In this document: piece after piece, positions 25,401 to 39,000 of the stretch
Layout of the letters: each line of letters begins with the position of its first letter
Position numbering within the stretch: the stretch's first letter is position 1
Assembly: GCA_021292105.1 (NCBI GenBank)
Contig: CM037867.1
Coordinates: 10,296,728-10,360,727, forward strand
Reading direction: 5' to 3'
DNA: 64,000 nt
Source of the DNA: Anadara kagoshimensis
Taxonomy: Eukaryota; Mollusca; Bivalvia; Arcoida; Arcidae
Made by a program: the position numbers and the translations under genes
The notes under the pieces: model-generated
What the model was told of the DNA's origin: nothing
The model's database searches: none
Seen by the model: only the letters and a program-made list of their open reading frames with translations

Positions 25401-28400
25401 ATAATTGTCAGTATTAGTAATCTAACTATCCATATAAAATTATTGGTTTTCAAACTAGAATCACATACACATGCATGCCCCATACTTCATTTGCCAGTTA
25501 TCCATTTCATAAGCAGTTTGACCACACGAATGTTCTCTTTTTTGTAAGCTGTAGACAGGAGAAATGACATGATACTGTCTGAACAGCTGATTGATAAGTA
25601 CAAGGTTTACCCTTGTAACATGTATTTTTTGTTTTCTGTATGTTATAGTAAAAAACATTTGTGCAAAGTTTGAAAAAATCCTTTTGATGTGTATTCAAGT
25701 GTTCATCTGGAAACCACCATGAAACAGATGACCAGATGAACAGACACATTATGAAAACAGAGGGTCTCACATGATACCTCTCCACTATGTGTGGTGGGGT
25801 ATTAAAACTACTTCAGTATTTACTACAAGAAATACTACATCAAGAATTGCAAGGAAACACACACACACATTTTTGGTGCAAATGACAATAGCGAGTGCTG
25901 TTAGACAAGTTCACAGTTAGTCAAAGGGTGAGGTGGGTGGGTGTATGAAGTTATTACAAGAAGGAAGAGTAAGTAAGTGCTAACAACAAGAGGTCACAGG
26001 AAGGACAAGACAAGGAAATGTTTTGCTGAAGCTACTCTTTCTGTAAACATACAAGCTACTCTATTGAACATTGCTAAGGTAACTACAACATTATGTACAT
26101 ATCCAGATTCAGAAGCCTGGGATAGATGCGTTTATGTTATTACCTGCCCCTGATATAGAACGGCGTCGTTTCAGTTGTGTAGAACCGGCTAATATGATAA
26201 TAAGGTATAAGATAGGTAAGAGATGTTGATTACTAGTTATTGAAAGTTTATATAAATATAGGGTCAAAGGTTATGAAATTATGTTCATTCAGTTTTGTAT
26301 CATATCAAGAGATTTATTTTTCATTATGGTGCAATAAGATCTGTGAATCTCATTTCAATTTTTTTCAATTCTGTCCTTGAACAAAAGGTCTTTCTGCAAT
26401 TAGCTGTCAGAAAACAGATTGATTGATTGATTGTATGGGGTTTTACATCCCAGTCAAGAATATTTCACTTAAATCGAGATGTCACAAGACTCGCATAAAA
26501 TGTGTAATTATTTAGTGATGTGGTTGGATGTAATTTCTTAACAGAAATTCTCATCACACCTCTTGTTGTTTCCAAAAATAGCATGCTGGTCACTTGAAAA
26601 GACTTACAGAATCTGTACACACTTCATGGCTAACTTGCCATGGGAAAAAGACCAACCATCTACAACTTCTCAGATAACTTTTCCAAGAAGACTTTTTTCA
26701 AAATTTTCAAAAATAAAATATTCCATAACCTTTGACCTAGGAAATTTAGTATTAGTATTATAATATGATCTAATTAGCAATTGTATTTTCAAGTTTGGTT
26801 AAATTTATAAGGAAAAGAAAATTGATATAATTTTTAAGGATGTGTAAAGAGAAAAATAGGCTTTCCAATCACCAATTGTTATATATCTAAGTCCACATAT
26901 ATTTCAATTCTATTTGTACATAAACATATGCAATGCAAAGCTATTGCATTTCTACTGTTGATTGATTCTGAAGCAAAAAGCTTACTAAAAGCAACATGCT
27001 CACCCTCTCTCTCTCTCTCTCTCTCTCATTCATTTAGCCATAAAATTTCTCTCTCCCTCTCTCTGTTCTAGCACTTAATTTGTTTAAATTTTGGCAATTT
27101 TTGTCACGTGCGTCAAAGCATTAATTGTAGAACTATCACCATTATTGCATATTGCATACAAAGCAGTGCGGTATCAACTGGCCACAAGATCCCACTTATG
27201 ACTTTTGATTTTCAGATATCCGTCAATATTTAATTTTAACCAGAGTTTCAATCAGAAAACATGAGACATTATTTTGACTATAATTACCTGATGATGTAGA
27301 AAGTTTTGTAGCCGGAGCTGAACTTTTTCTGGATGAGGTGGAACTAGGAGCTCGTCTGGTTTGTGGTACCTTTGTGGATAGTGGTTTAACAAACTCATGG
27401 TCATCATCTAAACCTCTACTTGGAGCTGAAATAAACAAATGAGAAATAAAAATATTTCATCTCTTAAAACACTCTAATTAATTCTAGCAATAAAATAAAA
27501 GTTAATTTACAAACAAATAAATTCATCTGAAGTAGCTATCTATTTAATACCATTTATAGTATTATGGTAGGTAGCATTGCTAATAAGGTGTTAGCTTAAA
27601 ACTCAAATCATATCACTGCTATGGGTTTATCCCGAGTCAAACCAATGAAACAATTTTTTAATTGCCATGGATCTGTTTGGTACATGTACAAGTATAATCT
27701 AAATGGTCTGCAACAATAATTTGAGACCTTGCAGCCCAATGAACTTGACTACTCTAAAAGTCACTTAAATCACACTAGACTTGTAAAAACTCACTTTGAG
27801 TTTCATTGTCAATAGTTGAAAATGTGCTGATGTGGCAAAAATATTTACTAATCAATCTAATTATGCAATTTTATAGTGCTAGCCTACTGAAGTACATGTA
27901 CAATACTTTAGACAGGAAATAATACATATTTTAACAAAATGATATATATTTTACATTGAAATGATAATTTTTTATAGAGAATATGATACATATTTCATCA
28001 TCATCATCATCATCATCAGAGTTAGTCAGTCCGGTCTACCAAGTATGGATAAAAACAACGACCATCTGATATGATGTAGCAGTTTTACACAATGTTAACT
28101 AAAATAAATCTTCAAGTTCACAATAATAAAATGCAGCAAAGTCACCTTCACTAAGATGCACAAGATAATACTGAAGTGTATGTCAATAGGGAGAAGAGGA
28201 GTTTTATCTAAAACATATTTTATATATCAAGTACAGTAGTTCAATGGATTAATGAACTTGTATCTCAACAGTGCATTTGTATTCTCTCTCTCTCAATATA
28301 TACTGTCATTTCTATTAAATTAACCATCTCATTGAAAAATGCATATTATCTCTATTTTTCTTTCCCTTTAAGAATTAAAAAGAAACACCACTTAACAATG

Positions 28401-31400
28401 ATAATGAATTAACCATCCTCTCACTGGATATGCTCTCTCTCTCTCTCTCTCGTACTGTACATCTCACAGACCAGACATACATCATCAGTTGGTAATGTTA
28501 ATAAACTTTACCATCAGACCATTACCTATCACCTGTGTATTGTTTGTTTTTTACTCGCAGCCAGTCATACAAACATTTATCACAGTACCTAAGACAACTG
28601 GACCTATCATCAGTTAGTAATTATATCAGTACTTCATCATGTACTGACAAATGATGTACTGGTCTAGGGTAACGACTGACATACTGGTCTGTGCTGAAGG
28701 CTGGTATACTGGCCAGCGCTGAAGACTCAGTATACTGGACATTAGGTATATATAGCGGCTATGTATGGCATGTCCGGTTTAATTATGATGAGAACTAACC
28801 ATGACTTAATAGATCTGTTTTTCACCTCTTATTAACCATTCTACAGACATAGGAATCTGTTATGTACCCCACCTGTCATTGTTTTTTCATCTCCTATTAA
28901 CCATTCTAAAGACACAGGAATTTGTATTGTACCTCACCTGCCATTGTTAATGGGTTAGAATACATTGAACAACCAGATAATTCATTTTTACATACAATGT
29001 CTAAGAGAACAAATAGGATACAGAAACAAAGAAAACTGAAATACTGAAGTCATTGTAAACAAGTTATAAGTGCAATGGGATGACAATTTCAAGTGTCCCC
29101 CAAACCAACCAACCCTAACTGGGAAATCTGTGTTTTCCCAAGCACTTTGCATGATCAAAATATTAATACCCAACGGCACATTTACATTAAAGCAGTTTTT
29201 GCTCTATAAAACTCTTCTAGAGACCTAATTGTAATTACATAACCATAATTATCATTCATCAAGTGACTTCACTTATTTTTTGCTTTTGTGACATCATTTC
29301 TAAGCAACTCTGTTTTAAAATTTCAGTCAAGAATAAAAAACTAAATAAAGATTTTTTTTTTAAATATGAGTAATGTAAATGCAAACTTATCATAACTTGT
29401 ACTAGCACATTATTCAGTTTGTTTTGCACAGAAATGTAAGTTAAAGCACTATAAACACCATTTTAAGTTGGTTCAATGGTGTATTAATTGAGGTTTTATT
29501 TTTGAAATAAAACATCTCTTGAATAATAACAAACATATTGCAGATTCAACATATCCTGTCTTTAACTCTCAATGAACAACAATTCCTCTAGATTAATAGC
29601 AGTACTATGTGTAACATGGAATCAAAACTGAGTGGAAAATGTAATAAAGCACTAAAATGCATGGCAACCAAAACCATTACCTAGTAACCACTTATAAAAA
29701 AGTCAATGATAGTCTATCTAAAGACAATTTAGTAGCAGTGTAAGAGTGAGAAGTAGTAAAACTGGTAACTACTGCTAGTATCTTCTGTATCGGGGAATTA
29801 TCAGGTTTATATTTTAACAAGGGAGATTACACACCTACCGGGCAGGCAGGCGAGCGAGCGGGAGGCTGTCAGTTACAACAGCTAACACTTATCAAATTTA
29901 TCAAACTGGTATGCAGTATAATCTAGGTAATTACAGTTTATCTGCTACTGCATCAACGTATAACATTTCAAAACTAAAGTACATAAACAAATTAAACTTA
30001 TATCTTCTATCTATATAGTAGCCACTATATGTAAATGATTTTGCATGCAATTTATGCATACAGTTGAAATTATTTTTGTGTTGAGGTTCTGGATGGAGAT
30101 GGAACTGGAGTGCCAGGAGACTTCCATGACCCCCAGCTTACAAAGTCTAGGCAAAGCTAAAGTAAATGAATTATCAGTTTGAACATTGGCCAACAAGCCA
30201 CATGTAGACATCAATCTGTAAGAAAAATGGGTCGAACCTCCCTGACTGTGACAAAGAGTGGAGTAATGGTATTTTAAATACCAACCAAGTAACAAATTCT
30301 ATTTAATAACAGAAAAGAAAATTAAGACTTGTTCTCCAGATTAAGTTATGACAATTTGATTTTATAGAAATTACAAAAAAACATTGTTTTAAAAGACAAA
30401 CTGATATTGCTGAATCATCAAAACAATACAAAGGACAGTAGTGACTGAATGATATAAAGAAATGACTAAAAGATTACAGTGCAATTCACTGTCTAGGTGC
30501 AGATTCCACTCTGGTAGATCTCAAGTGTTAAGTTTATCAGTTTGCTTGCAGAAGGTTGGTGGATTTCTCCAGGTACTCCCATTTCCCTTCATCCCAGAAC
30601 TGACCACCTCAATAAAAGTGAAACTGGGGTATAAAACATTACTCCACGCCACTTAAAACAATAAACAGCCCCACTTGTGCAACATAAACATTTTCATCTG
30701 GAACTTAGGAAATCAGCATGAATAATTCAGCTACAAGTCTGTACAGATCACGACCTTTTGGATTTCGAAATGAATAAAAGATAAAATTTACCTTTCTTTG
30801 TTGAGCTGATAAAAGACCTGTATTTTTGGATAATTTTTTCTTTTATTGATCCCATTGTGTTTGTTTGTTTCCTAATCTTTTGTACTTCTCATTTTTTTTC
30901 CACGGCTAAACTAAGTATACACACTCCACAAACACTATCAGAAACTATATACAATGGCTGGAACCTCAAACACTATATACAAAGACTGTAACTACATCAA
31001 CTATAACAACACATTGATCAACACAATCTTACACACTTAACGAAAATTATAAATATCCCACTATAAAGTGTGTGAAAACTTTTGAAATTATAAAAGTTTT
31101 ACTATAGTACGTGTGAAGACTAGACTGTAATTTTTGAAACTATAAAAATATTCCACTGCAGAATGTGTAAGAACTAGCCTGTTTTAATTTTTAAAATTAT
31201 ATATATATATCTTCCATTGCAGAATTTATGAAAACTGAACTGTTTTAATTTTCAAAATAATACATATATTCCCTGCAGAATGTGTGAAAACATAAGTTTA
31301 ATTTTTAACGTTTACTTCCAAAACACATAACTGCCCGAGGCATAATAAAACCTTCATCTATATATAAATGTCGAGGGATTTCTGAAACTTTATACAAAAC

Positions 31401-33023
31401 ATGTAACACAAAGGAATTAAAAAAAAGTCACAGCATAAATACTCCCAATAAATTTTCCAAATCAATCTACTTCTTTTCACAACATTCAGGTATTACTATT
31501 CCAATATTTTAATGAATCAAAATCATTCTATGGCAAAGTTCTAACTGCCATGAAAAATTCCAATTTCAACTATGGTACATTAAACAAAAAAATTTCCAAT
31601 CCACATTTATCCTGCAGAATTCATATCCAATTTCCTTTGGAAAATGTTCGGCAAAATTATATCCAATTTCTCAATTCTAACTAAAAATGTTCCAATTAAA
31701 ACTGTCTTTTAAGTCAAAATTTTCAACTGCCTTTTAAAAAGTCAAAATTTTCAAATTTTACCTGTCTAAACTTAAAACAAAAGTCAAAATCCTCCTATAT
31801 ATTGATATGAATTATCCTACATCGTTTGCAATATTTATGATCACATGTTCAGTGAAGTATTACTTTTATTTTTGCAATTTTTTTTTCTTCACATTTTCCA
31901 TGTCTGTTTGCTCTATGAATTTTAATTCTATGATAATTATCCCAATAGTCGACTAAAAACAATCGGCGTCGTAATTCTAATTAATAATTTCCCACTTGAT
32001 ATTCAGCGCAAATACGGATAAAAAAAATCAAATACAAGGACACACACACACACACACACACATCAAAATGAACTTAAATCACAAAAAGATTGAATTTTTA
32101 ACGAACTGTTAATAACTATATATTAACATCAATTAGAAGAATTTTCCATTTCAATTTTTGCCTAATTTCTTGTCCAAAAAAGTAAAAACATCTTTTAAAT
32201 CCATTGAAAACATCAGCAAAGCAATCAAACACAAAAGTTCACACTACACCTGGACATGACAGAAAAGTTTGCGAAAATGAAAGAAAAAGAGGGGAAAACC
32301 ATTAGTCAGGGGAACATGAAGTTACGTTAGCAAGCTGACTCATTACAACATCACTACAGAAGCTTGTAAGACACTGCAACTTATTAAAAACAGGAAATAA
32401 TTTGGTGGTATGCCAAAATACTTCTGCCAGATGGTTAAGAAAAACGGTATTACCCATGATGCTCCTAATGCCCGTCAATCACGGAGACATTAATAACACA
32501 TGTAGTAAAGAAGATTCATAGTCCTTGGGAAGCTTTAATCTAAGGCATGGATATGTTTGTATAAGCAAAGAGGAACAAAAACTAAATTTCAGAATGTTCA
32601 TCCTCTCGTTTTAATAATTATGTTGCTAGGCAACAGATTAACAACCCATATTTACTTTGGAACAGCCATTTTGTAGACAGATGTCTTCTGAGAAATAATA
32701 GGTATCACAGATATGAAGATATAACTCTATTCATCAAAAAGTCTAGAAATGTTTTGGTTTTGTACAATACTTCAAAATTCTTGAAGAAGGAAAAAAGACA
32801 ATACAAACCAACAAACATTTAACAGTGAATTTTTGAAACCAATACAAAAATATAAACTATTTAATTATGTGAATTAAATACACAAGCTGAAAAAAACCTA
32901 AATTTTCATATATCATATTATTTTAATGCTTATGACAATTGGCAACATCAATATTTTGATATGAAAGAGAAAGCTATTGAGATCGAGAGATCAAGAGAGA
33001 TTAAGAGAGATTGAGAGAGAGAG

Positions 33024-33079
<56 letters not shown>

Positions 33080-36000
33080 AGAAATCATGTGCATTGAGTA
33101 CATATGCATATGAGTATTACTGGTACCAAATGTAAAACATATTTATGGTTAAGGACAGCCCCCTCCTCCTTTTATTCTTTCCAAACCAATCAGATACCAA
33201 ATAAATATCTATTCTTGTAAACCTGTAGTAAAAAAATTTCTTTTCCCCAAAATACCTGACATGCGAGCTAAGTGTGAATATCATTAACGCCTATTTACTC
33301 TCCAGGTAATAGAGTCCTGTAGCAGCCAGCATTATCTTCCACGGCGTACAATCATTACAACAGCAACCAATAACTCGATCCAGACAGCTGTCTCAGTTAA
33401 CTCAATGTACAAATCACATATATGGACAGACGAGTCAGCACTCCAAACACACAAATATGCATCAGCCACAGCAGAAGACTCGCAGTTCATCCTATAACTA
33501 ACCGTCCATCCGTCTACCCTTTACCACATTTAAATATCAAAAACATCAGATATGCAGCATATTCATTACGTTACATAATCAAAATATAACATTATATGTT
33601 CTAAGGAAGGCCTAAATAATTTTACTGTTTTCAATATACAGAATCGCTTGTGTTTCTTTACAAAGAATCAACAACCATCTAACCTCTTTAATATGCTAGT
33701 TTTAAGCCTGATGCAGTAACATGCGAGTTTGTACAATTGATTTTTTGTCTGCACACCAGTAAAACTGACATCAATCACTGGTAACCGTTACACAGTTTAT
33801 ATTATGTACTGATATTGCTTACTCTGAACATAAAATCAAACAGAGCCAGTCAGTCATAATATAAATTATGAAAATCACAAATCTGTTTAAAGGTCTCCAG
33901 TAAATGTATTTATTTATCAATGACAATATTAACAAACAACATAACAAGCCATTGTACATAAATTTTGAGTAGGCGGAGAGGGGTTTACATCAGCTTAATT
34001 TGAATAGCCTCCCTTGCATTTATATCGTCATTCGGTTGCTTGTATAGTGCTTATAACATGACATTAGCAACTCTTTGGCGATTCACAATGCTGGTCTGCT
34101 TTTGCATCAGCACTTAATAATAGTGCACACCTGAAGCAATACCTAGCCAACTATAATAAGGCAAGTTTATTCATAAAAATTTTCAAAAATTATCTAAAGT
34201 TGGAGAGAAAACTAGTATTTCTGTTAGAAGTTGAGGTGATATCACAATTCTTGTACAGAAACATTTATGCATGTGCCAAGGTGCTGCATATGGAGCATGT
34301 TAAGTTGCATAATAACATGTACATTGCCTGTATTTGTCAGTCAGGTATATGTATCAGATTTTGTATGAAAAGTAAGTTTTTACTCTCTCCATCACACAAA
34401 GATAAGATAATAAGGATAATGTGGAGGTACTTCATACATACATCATACAAATATATACACAGGTTACTTTGCCATCTCTGGGTCATATAGATAAATTGAA
34501 TATGACAGCTCTCATTATTACTATAATACACATATATATATATACACTCATAAAGATTGCTACTGAAATTTTGGGGGGGGGGGGGGGGGGGGGGCAGCGG
34601 CGGCTGCTCATCATGTTCTTTTTATCTAGGCTTTATTTACATGCTCTCTCTCTCAATGTATGGTTATCTTTATTTACATGTTCTTTTTCCCTTCTTTCTA
34701 CATGTAATATGTTCTCTCTCTCTCTCTCTCTCTCAATATAAAGGTTATATACATGTTTTCTTTCTCTCTGCAGGTACCAGTAGTCTATAACTACTATATG
34801 TTCTATTGTGAATTTACAAAAAATTACATGTCTGGCTAAAACTTTCTCAGGTCTGAAGATTGGCCTAAATTTGAACCCTGGTGGTAGGAGGGGAAAATAA
34901 TTATTGTAGGACCTTTCACCAGACTTCTCATAATATTCCATGTTATATGAGTGGGGAAAAAATTTCTCCCATTTCTGAGAATTATGTTCATGAGACAGTG
35001 TCACTTAGTCCATCATGTACTAACCGATGTACAGACATCATATCACTGACCAGTCCCAAAATATGTATGTTAACAAAGGCCAGACAGTTACTGACCATCA
35101 TATGTCATATCAAGTGTAAAGATCTCCACAGGTCACATGAGATCAGTCTACCATGTATCATTATAACAACATCATCCTCATTAATAATGCTTAGCTGTCT
35201 ATAGTTGTCTCCCCTTTAACATGTAGCTAGTTTCCACAATTACTTTTAGCCAAATTTCAAAAATTTACAAAAGGTCCTTTTTAAGGTATTTTTTAATAAA
35301 TTTGCTTAACTAGGTTAATTTTTTTTCCAGAAATAAGTAGCAAATGGTGATTTTGAATACCAGGATTAGAAACATGGATGTGGAAAAAAGACCTGAAAGA
35401 TGTCCTCTTTTGACTGAAGCCCGAGACATTTAATATCATGTCAAGTGTATATACATGCATTAATTATGTATTCCTGGGATGTGATTTATTACATTTTATC
35501 ATTATGAATATTATCATACAATAAGTTTGAGTGAAATATTTGCCTCAAACATGTACCGGGATAAACTGGTAATGTTTCCTATATTCTCAAAAGTCTTGGA
35601 AACTGGACTGAACAATACCTTATACAGTGCACATTGACAAATACAATCCAAAGAGCTAAGTTCTGGAAAAAGACTGTATCAAAATTAGATCACTATATTT
35701 TAAAAATTTCAATAAAATTCCCTTTCTTCAGCTACTGCTGTGATTAAGTTTACAGTGACCTAATTTTCCAATAGTGACCTAGATATCCAACTGAGAAACA
35801 CCAAGTATCTTGTGTGTGTATATAACCTTAATTTCACATTTCCAAGGGAGTGAAAAATTATTTTAAAACCATAGATTAAATTTTATGTCCAAAATGATCA
35901 ATTTATTTTCAATTTAAGTTACCATTACAAAAAAGTTACCAATCTAAAATAAATTATAAATAAATAAATAATTTTCAAATTAAAATGTAACCAAGTGTTA

Positions 36001-39000
36001 TGACTATAATCTTTACATATCAATTGAAACCCAATGCCATCTCTAGGGAGAGAAAAAAATAATTTCAAACTTTAAATTACTTCTATTTAAATTTCTAAAT
36101 AAGGTAGCCCCAGATGAGAATTTAAATATTTGCTAACCCTATTAAATGTTCAAGTATAAGGTCAAGTGGGTCTTCTTCAGTGTAAACATATTCTGTATGA
36201 CATCAAATATTATTGTCATAGTGAACATCCACCCATATTTTACATAAAAACCCTTTTATTTAAGTATCTCTGATCTTTTCATCTCAATTAAGGTAATTCT
36301 ATCCCAATTTATTTATTTTTTAAACCATAATCATGTAAATAAATGCACCAGTCTAAATGTAAATAAATGCACCAGTCTAAATGTAAATAAATTCACCAGC
36401 CTATCAAATGAATAAAACTGACAAAGTTTGCCTCACTGCACAAAATACTAAAGCCCATTCTGTTATGTCACAAACTCTGTCTTGCTGCACAAAATACCAA
36501 ACCCCTATTCTGTGACCAGACAAAATCTAGCTCACTGCATCATGTCTTGACTTTTCAAAAGCATGATGTTGATGTTTGTTGAATATTTGATAACTTAAGG
36601 TCACTCAATCAGTAATGCACTAGTCACATTTGTTTTTGTATAAGGAGAAAACCTAAGTACCAAATTATAAGAAGAAAAGTGTGAACCATCAGCAAGCCAT
36701 ATGACATAATATATATGCTGACATTAATGGAATGGCAAACAGTAAATGCTTACTAATTATACTATATAGGATTTGAACCATCAAAATCTCAAAAGTTTAT
36801 TTTTTCATGGTGCATTTGACAGGGAAAATGTGGTAGTAAAATTTATATTATTTATCTACAGTAAAAGCTTATGTTCAGGTATCGTGTTGACACTGTAAAC
36901 TTATTAGTATGTAGGTAACCATATTATACCAACATAACTACTAGTTATAAGTATCTACTTCACAAAAATTGCCTGAATATAACCATATGACATAATACCA
37001 GTGAGAAACAACTGAAACTTGAATTACACAAAATTATAATATATTTACATGATATCATATGATTTATTATAAAGAAAGGTTGTTGATGATTATGTCATAA
37101 GATGACAAAGAATTTGAAACACAAGATTCATGGAAGAGTTAATTTGAATCTAAATAGTATTTTTTAAAAATTTTAACTGAAAAAGAGGCCTCAAATAACT
37201 AAATAGCGATACCATAAATATTTATTTTTGTACAAAGCTTTAGAAAGAATATTTACATATAGGGACTAAAATGATGTTTATGTCAAGATTATGACTTATA
37301 TTGGGATGCCACCAGCTATAGGTGAATTTAAAGAAATATCCACTTTTGCAATAATCAAATGACAATAAGCAGTAAAGGTTTTTTCACTGATACACCACCT
37401 GGTCACTTTTAAATTCAACCTGGTGTGAGAAAGTTTGTTTTTCTTGCTGTAGATCAGAGGTTTCATCTGGAGTAACCCAGTGTCTTTACCATCCAAGAAC
37501 TATAAGTAAAAGAATCTTGATTGGGATATAAACCACCATTATTCAACACCATTCAACTTGAACTTATTCAAAATCAATCTTAAAATTTTAAGAAAAAAAA
37601 CTTCTATGACCACTGGTAAACTGAATGTATAATAACCCAACAGAAGATATTGGCCTGCTCAACACAATTTACAAAGTAAGTGTTACCATAGAAACATAAA
37701 ACTTACAAAACTGATGTCAGATAAGTACAGACAATTAAGAATGCATGACATAGATAATTATAAAACCAGTCCAGGACACCCTAATTGAAATTCAGAACGA
37801 AATACAACCCCTAGCTACTTCAGAAAATTTACCAATTAAATATCTTATATTTCCATCATGAATTCAGATAAAACTATTGAATTTCCCCATTACTTTTAAC
37901 TATATACCCGGCCTTCTTAAAACTTTAGAAACTAGAAAAAAATATCTATGTACCTATAAAATTATATTAAGATTTTTATACACAGTACAATTAAGTAAGT
38001 AAGACTACTAGTATATCATCTTAATTTGCATATCTACAATCTTGTAATCTAATGCGTCCAGGTACTATATGTATGTATATATACACCAGTTGCAAGTTTT
38101 TACATAAATTTACATAATATTTCGTCAAAGTCAAAAACTAAAACGCTCTATATAAAACATCATTGAAAATAACCTTGTCCATGTATTATAAACTATAGCT
38201 TTTTTAATCATTAGCTTCGAACAACAGGGGCTAAAAGTATATATACACTTTGGCAAAAAAGTTCTGAATTTGAAGTTTGACAGGTCTGTTGGTAAGACTA
38301 GAAGTGCAATGATTCAGACATCTTCCCCTTCAATTATCAATTCTGTTCTCTTGTTCAATCAATTTTTCTTGAATTGGGATTTTATTAAAAAAAATTATTT
38401 TGAAATCTAGGCAAAAATCATTAAAAGTGGATCGTTGCCAATCAAAAACATGATGGTTACCACAATATAACCTTGAACACAGAAGATGCAATGTCCTATC
38501 TTACAAATAACCTCTCTTAACAAAGTTCACACGCTACCACTCAATGAATAACTCATAATATAACAGAAAGACTTAATTCTACATTGTCTCATAATATGAC
38601 ATCATTTTGCAAATATGCAGTTTAAACAATTCCATATCTATTAGAAATAAAACTTCTGCATGACCATTATGGGATATTATGTGGTACGCTGTGGAAGTTC
38701 ATTGAATGTTGTTTGTCGTAAGATAGTACTTTTTCAACAAAACCCTGCAAACAGGTTAAAATAACCCTAATGAACTTTGATTCAAAATTTTCTTTTCAAC
38801 TTCAAAATTCTTTCATATATTTTTTTCTCTTTTTTCAACAGACAAAAATACTGTTTTAACATGTTTTAAACCTCTAATTTTGCCGTGATTGATAGATTTT
38901 TTCCCCACAAAAGAAATACCTGTCATGTTTAAACTCATTAAGAGTAAGCAATAGCTCTTACAACAAACGTATAGGTTTTACATAACATAATGTACAGAAT

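Noticed and set aside
34421-35204. Overlapping open frames on both strands around the G22 and CT repeats
   Set aside because: Low-complexity Gly, Ser/Leu and Arg/Glu runs come from the microsatellites; no conserved sequence.
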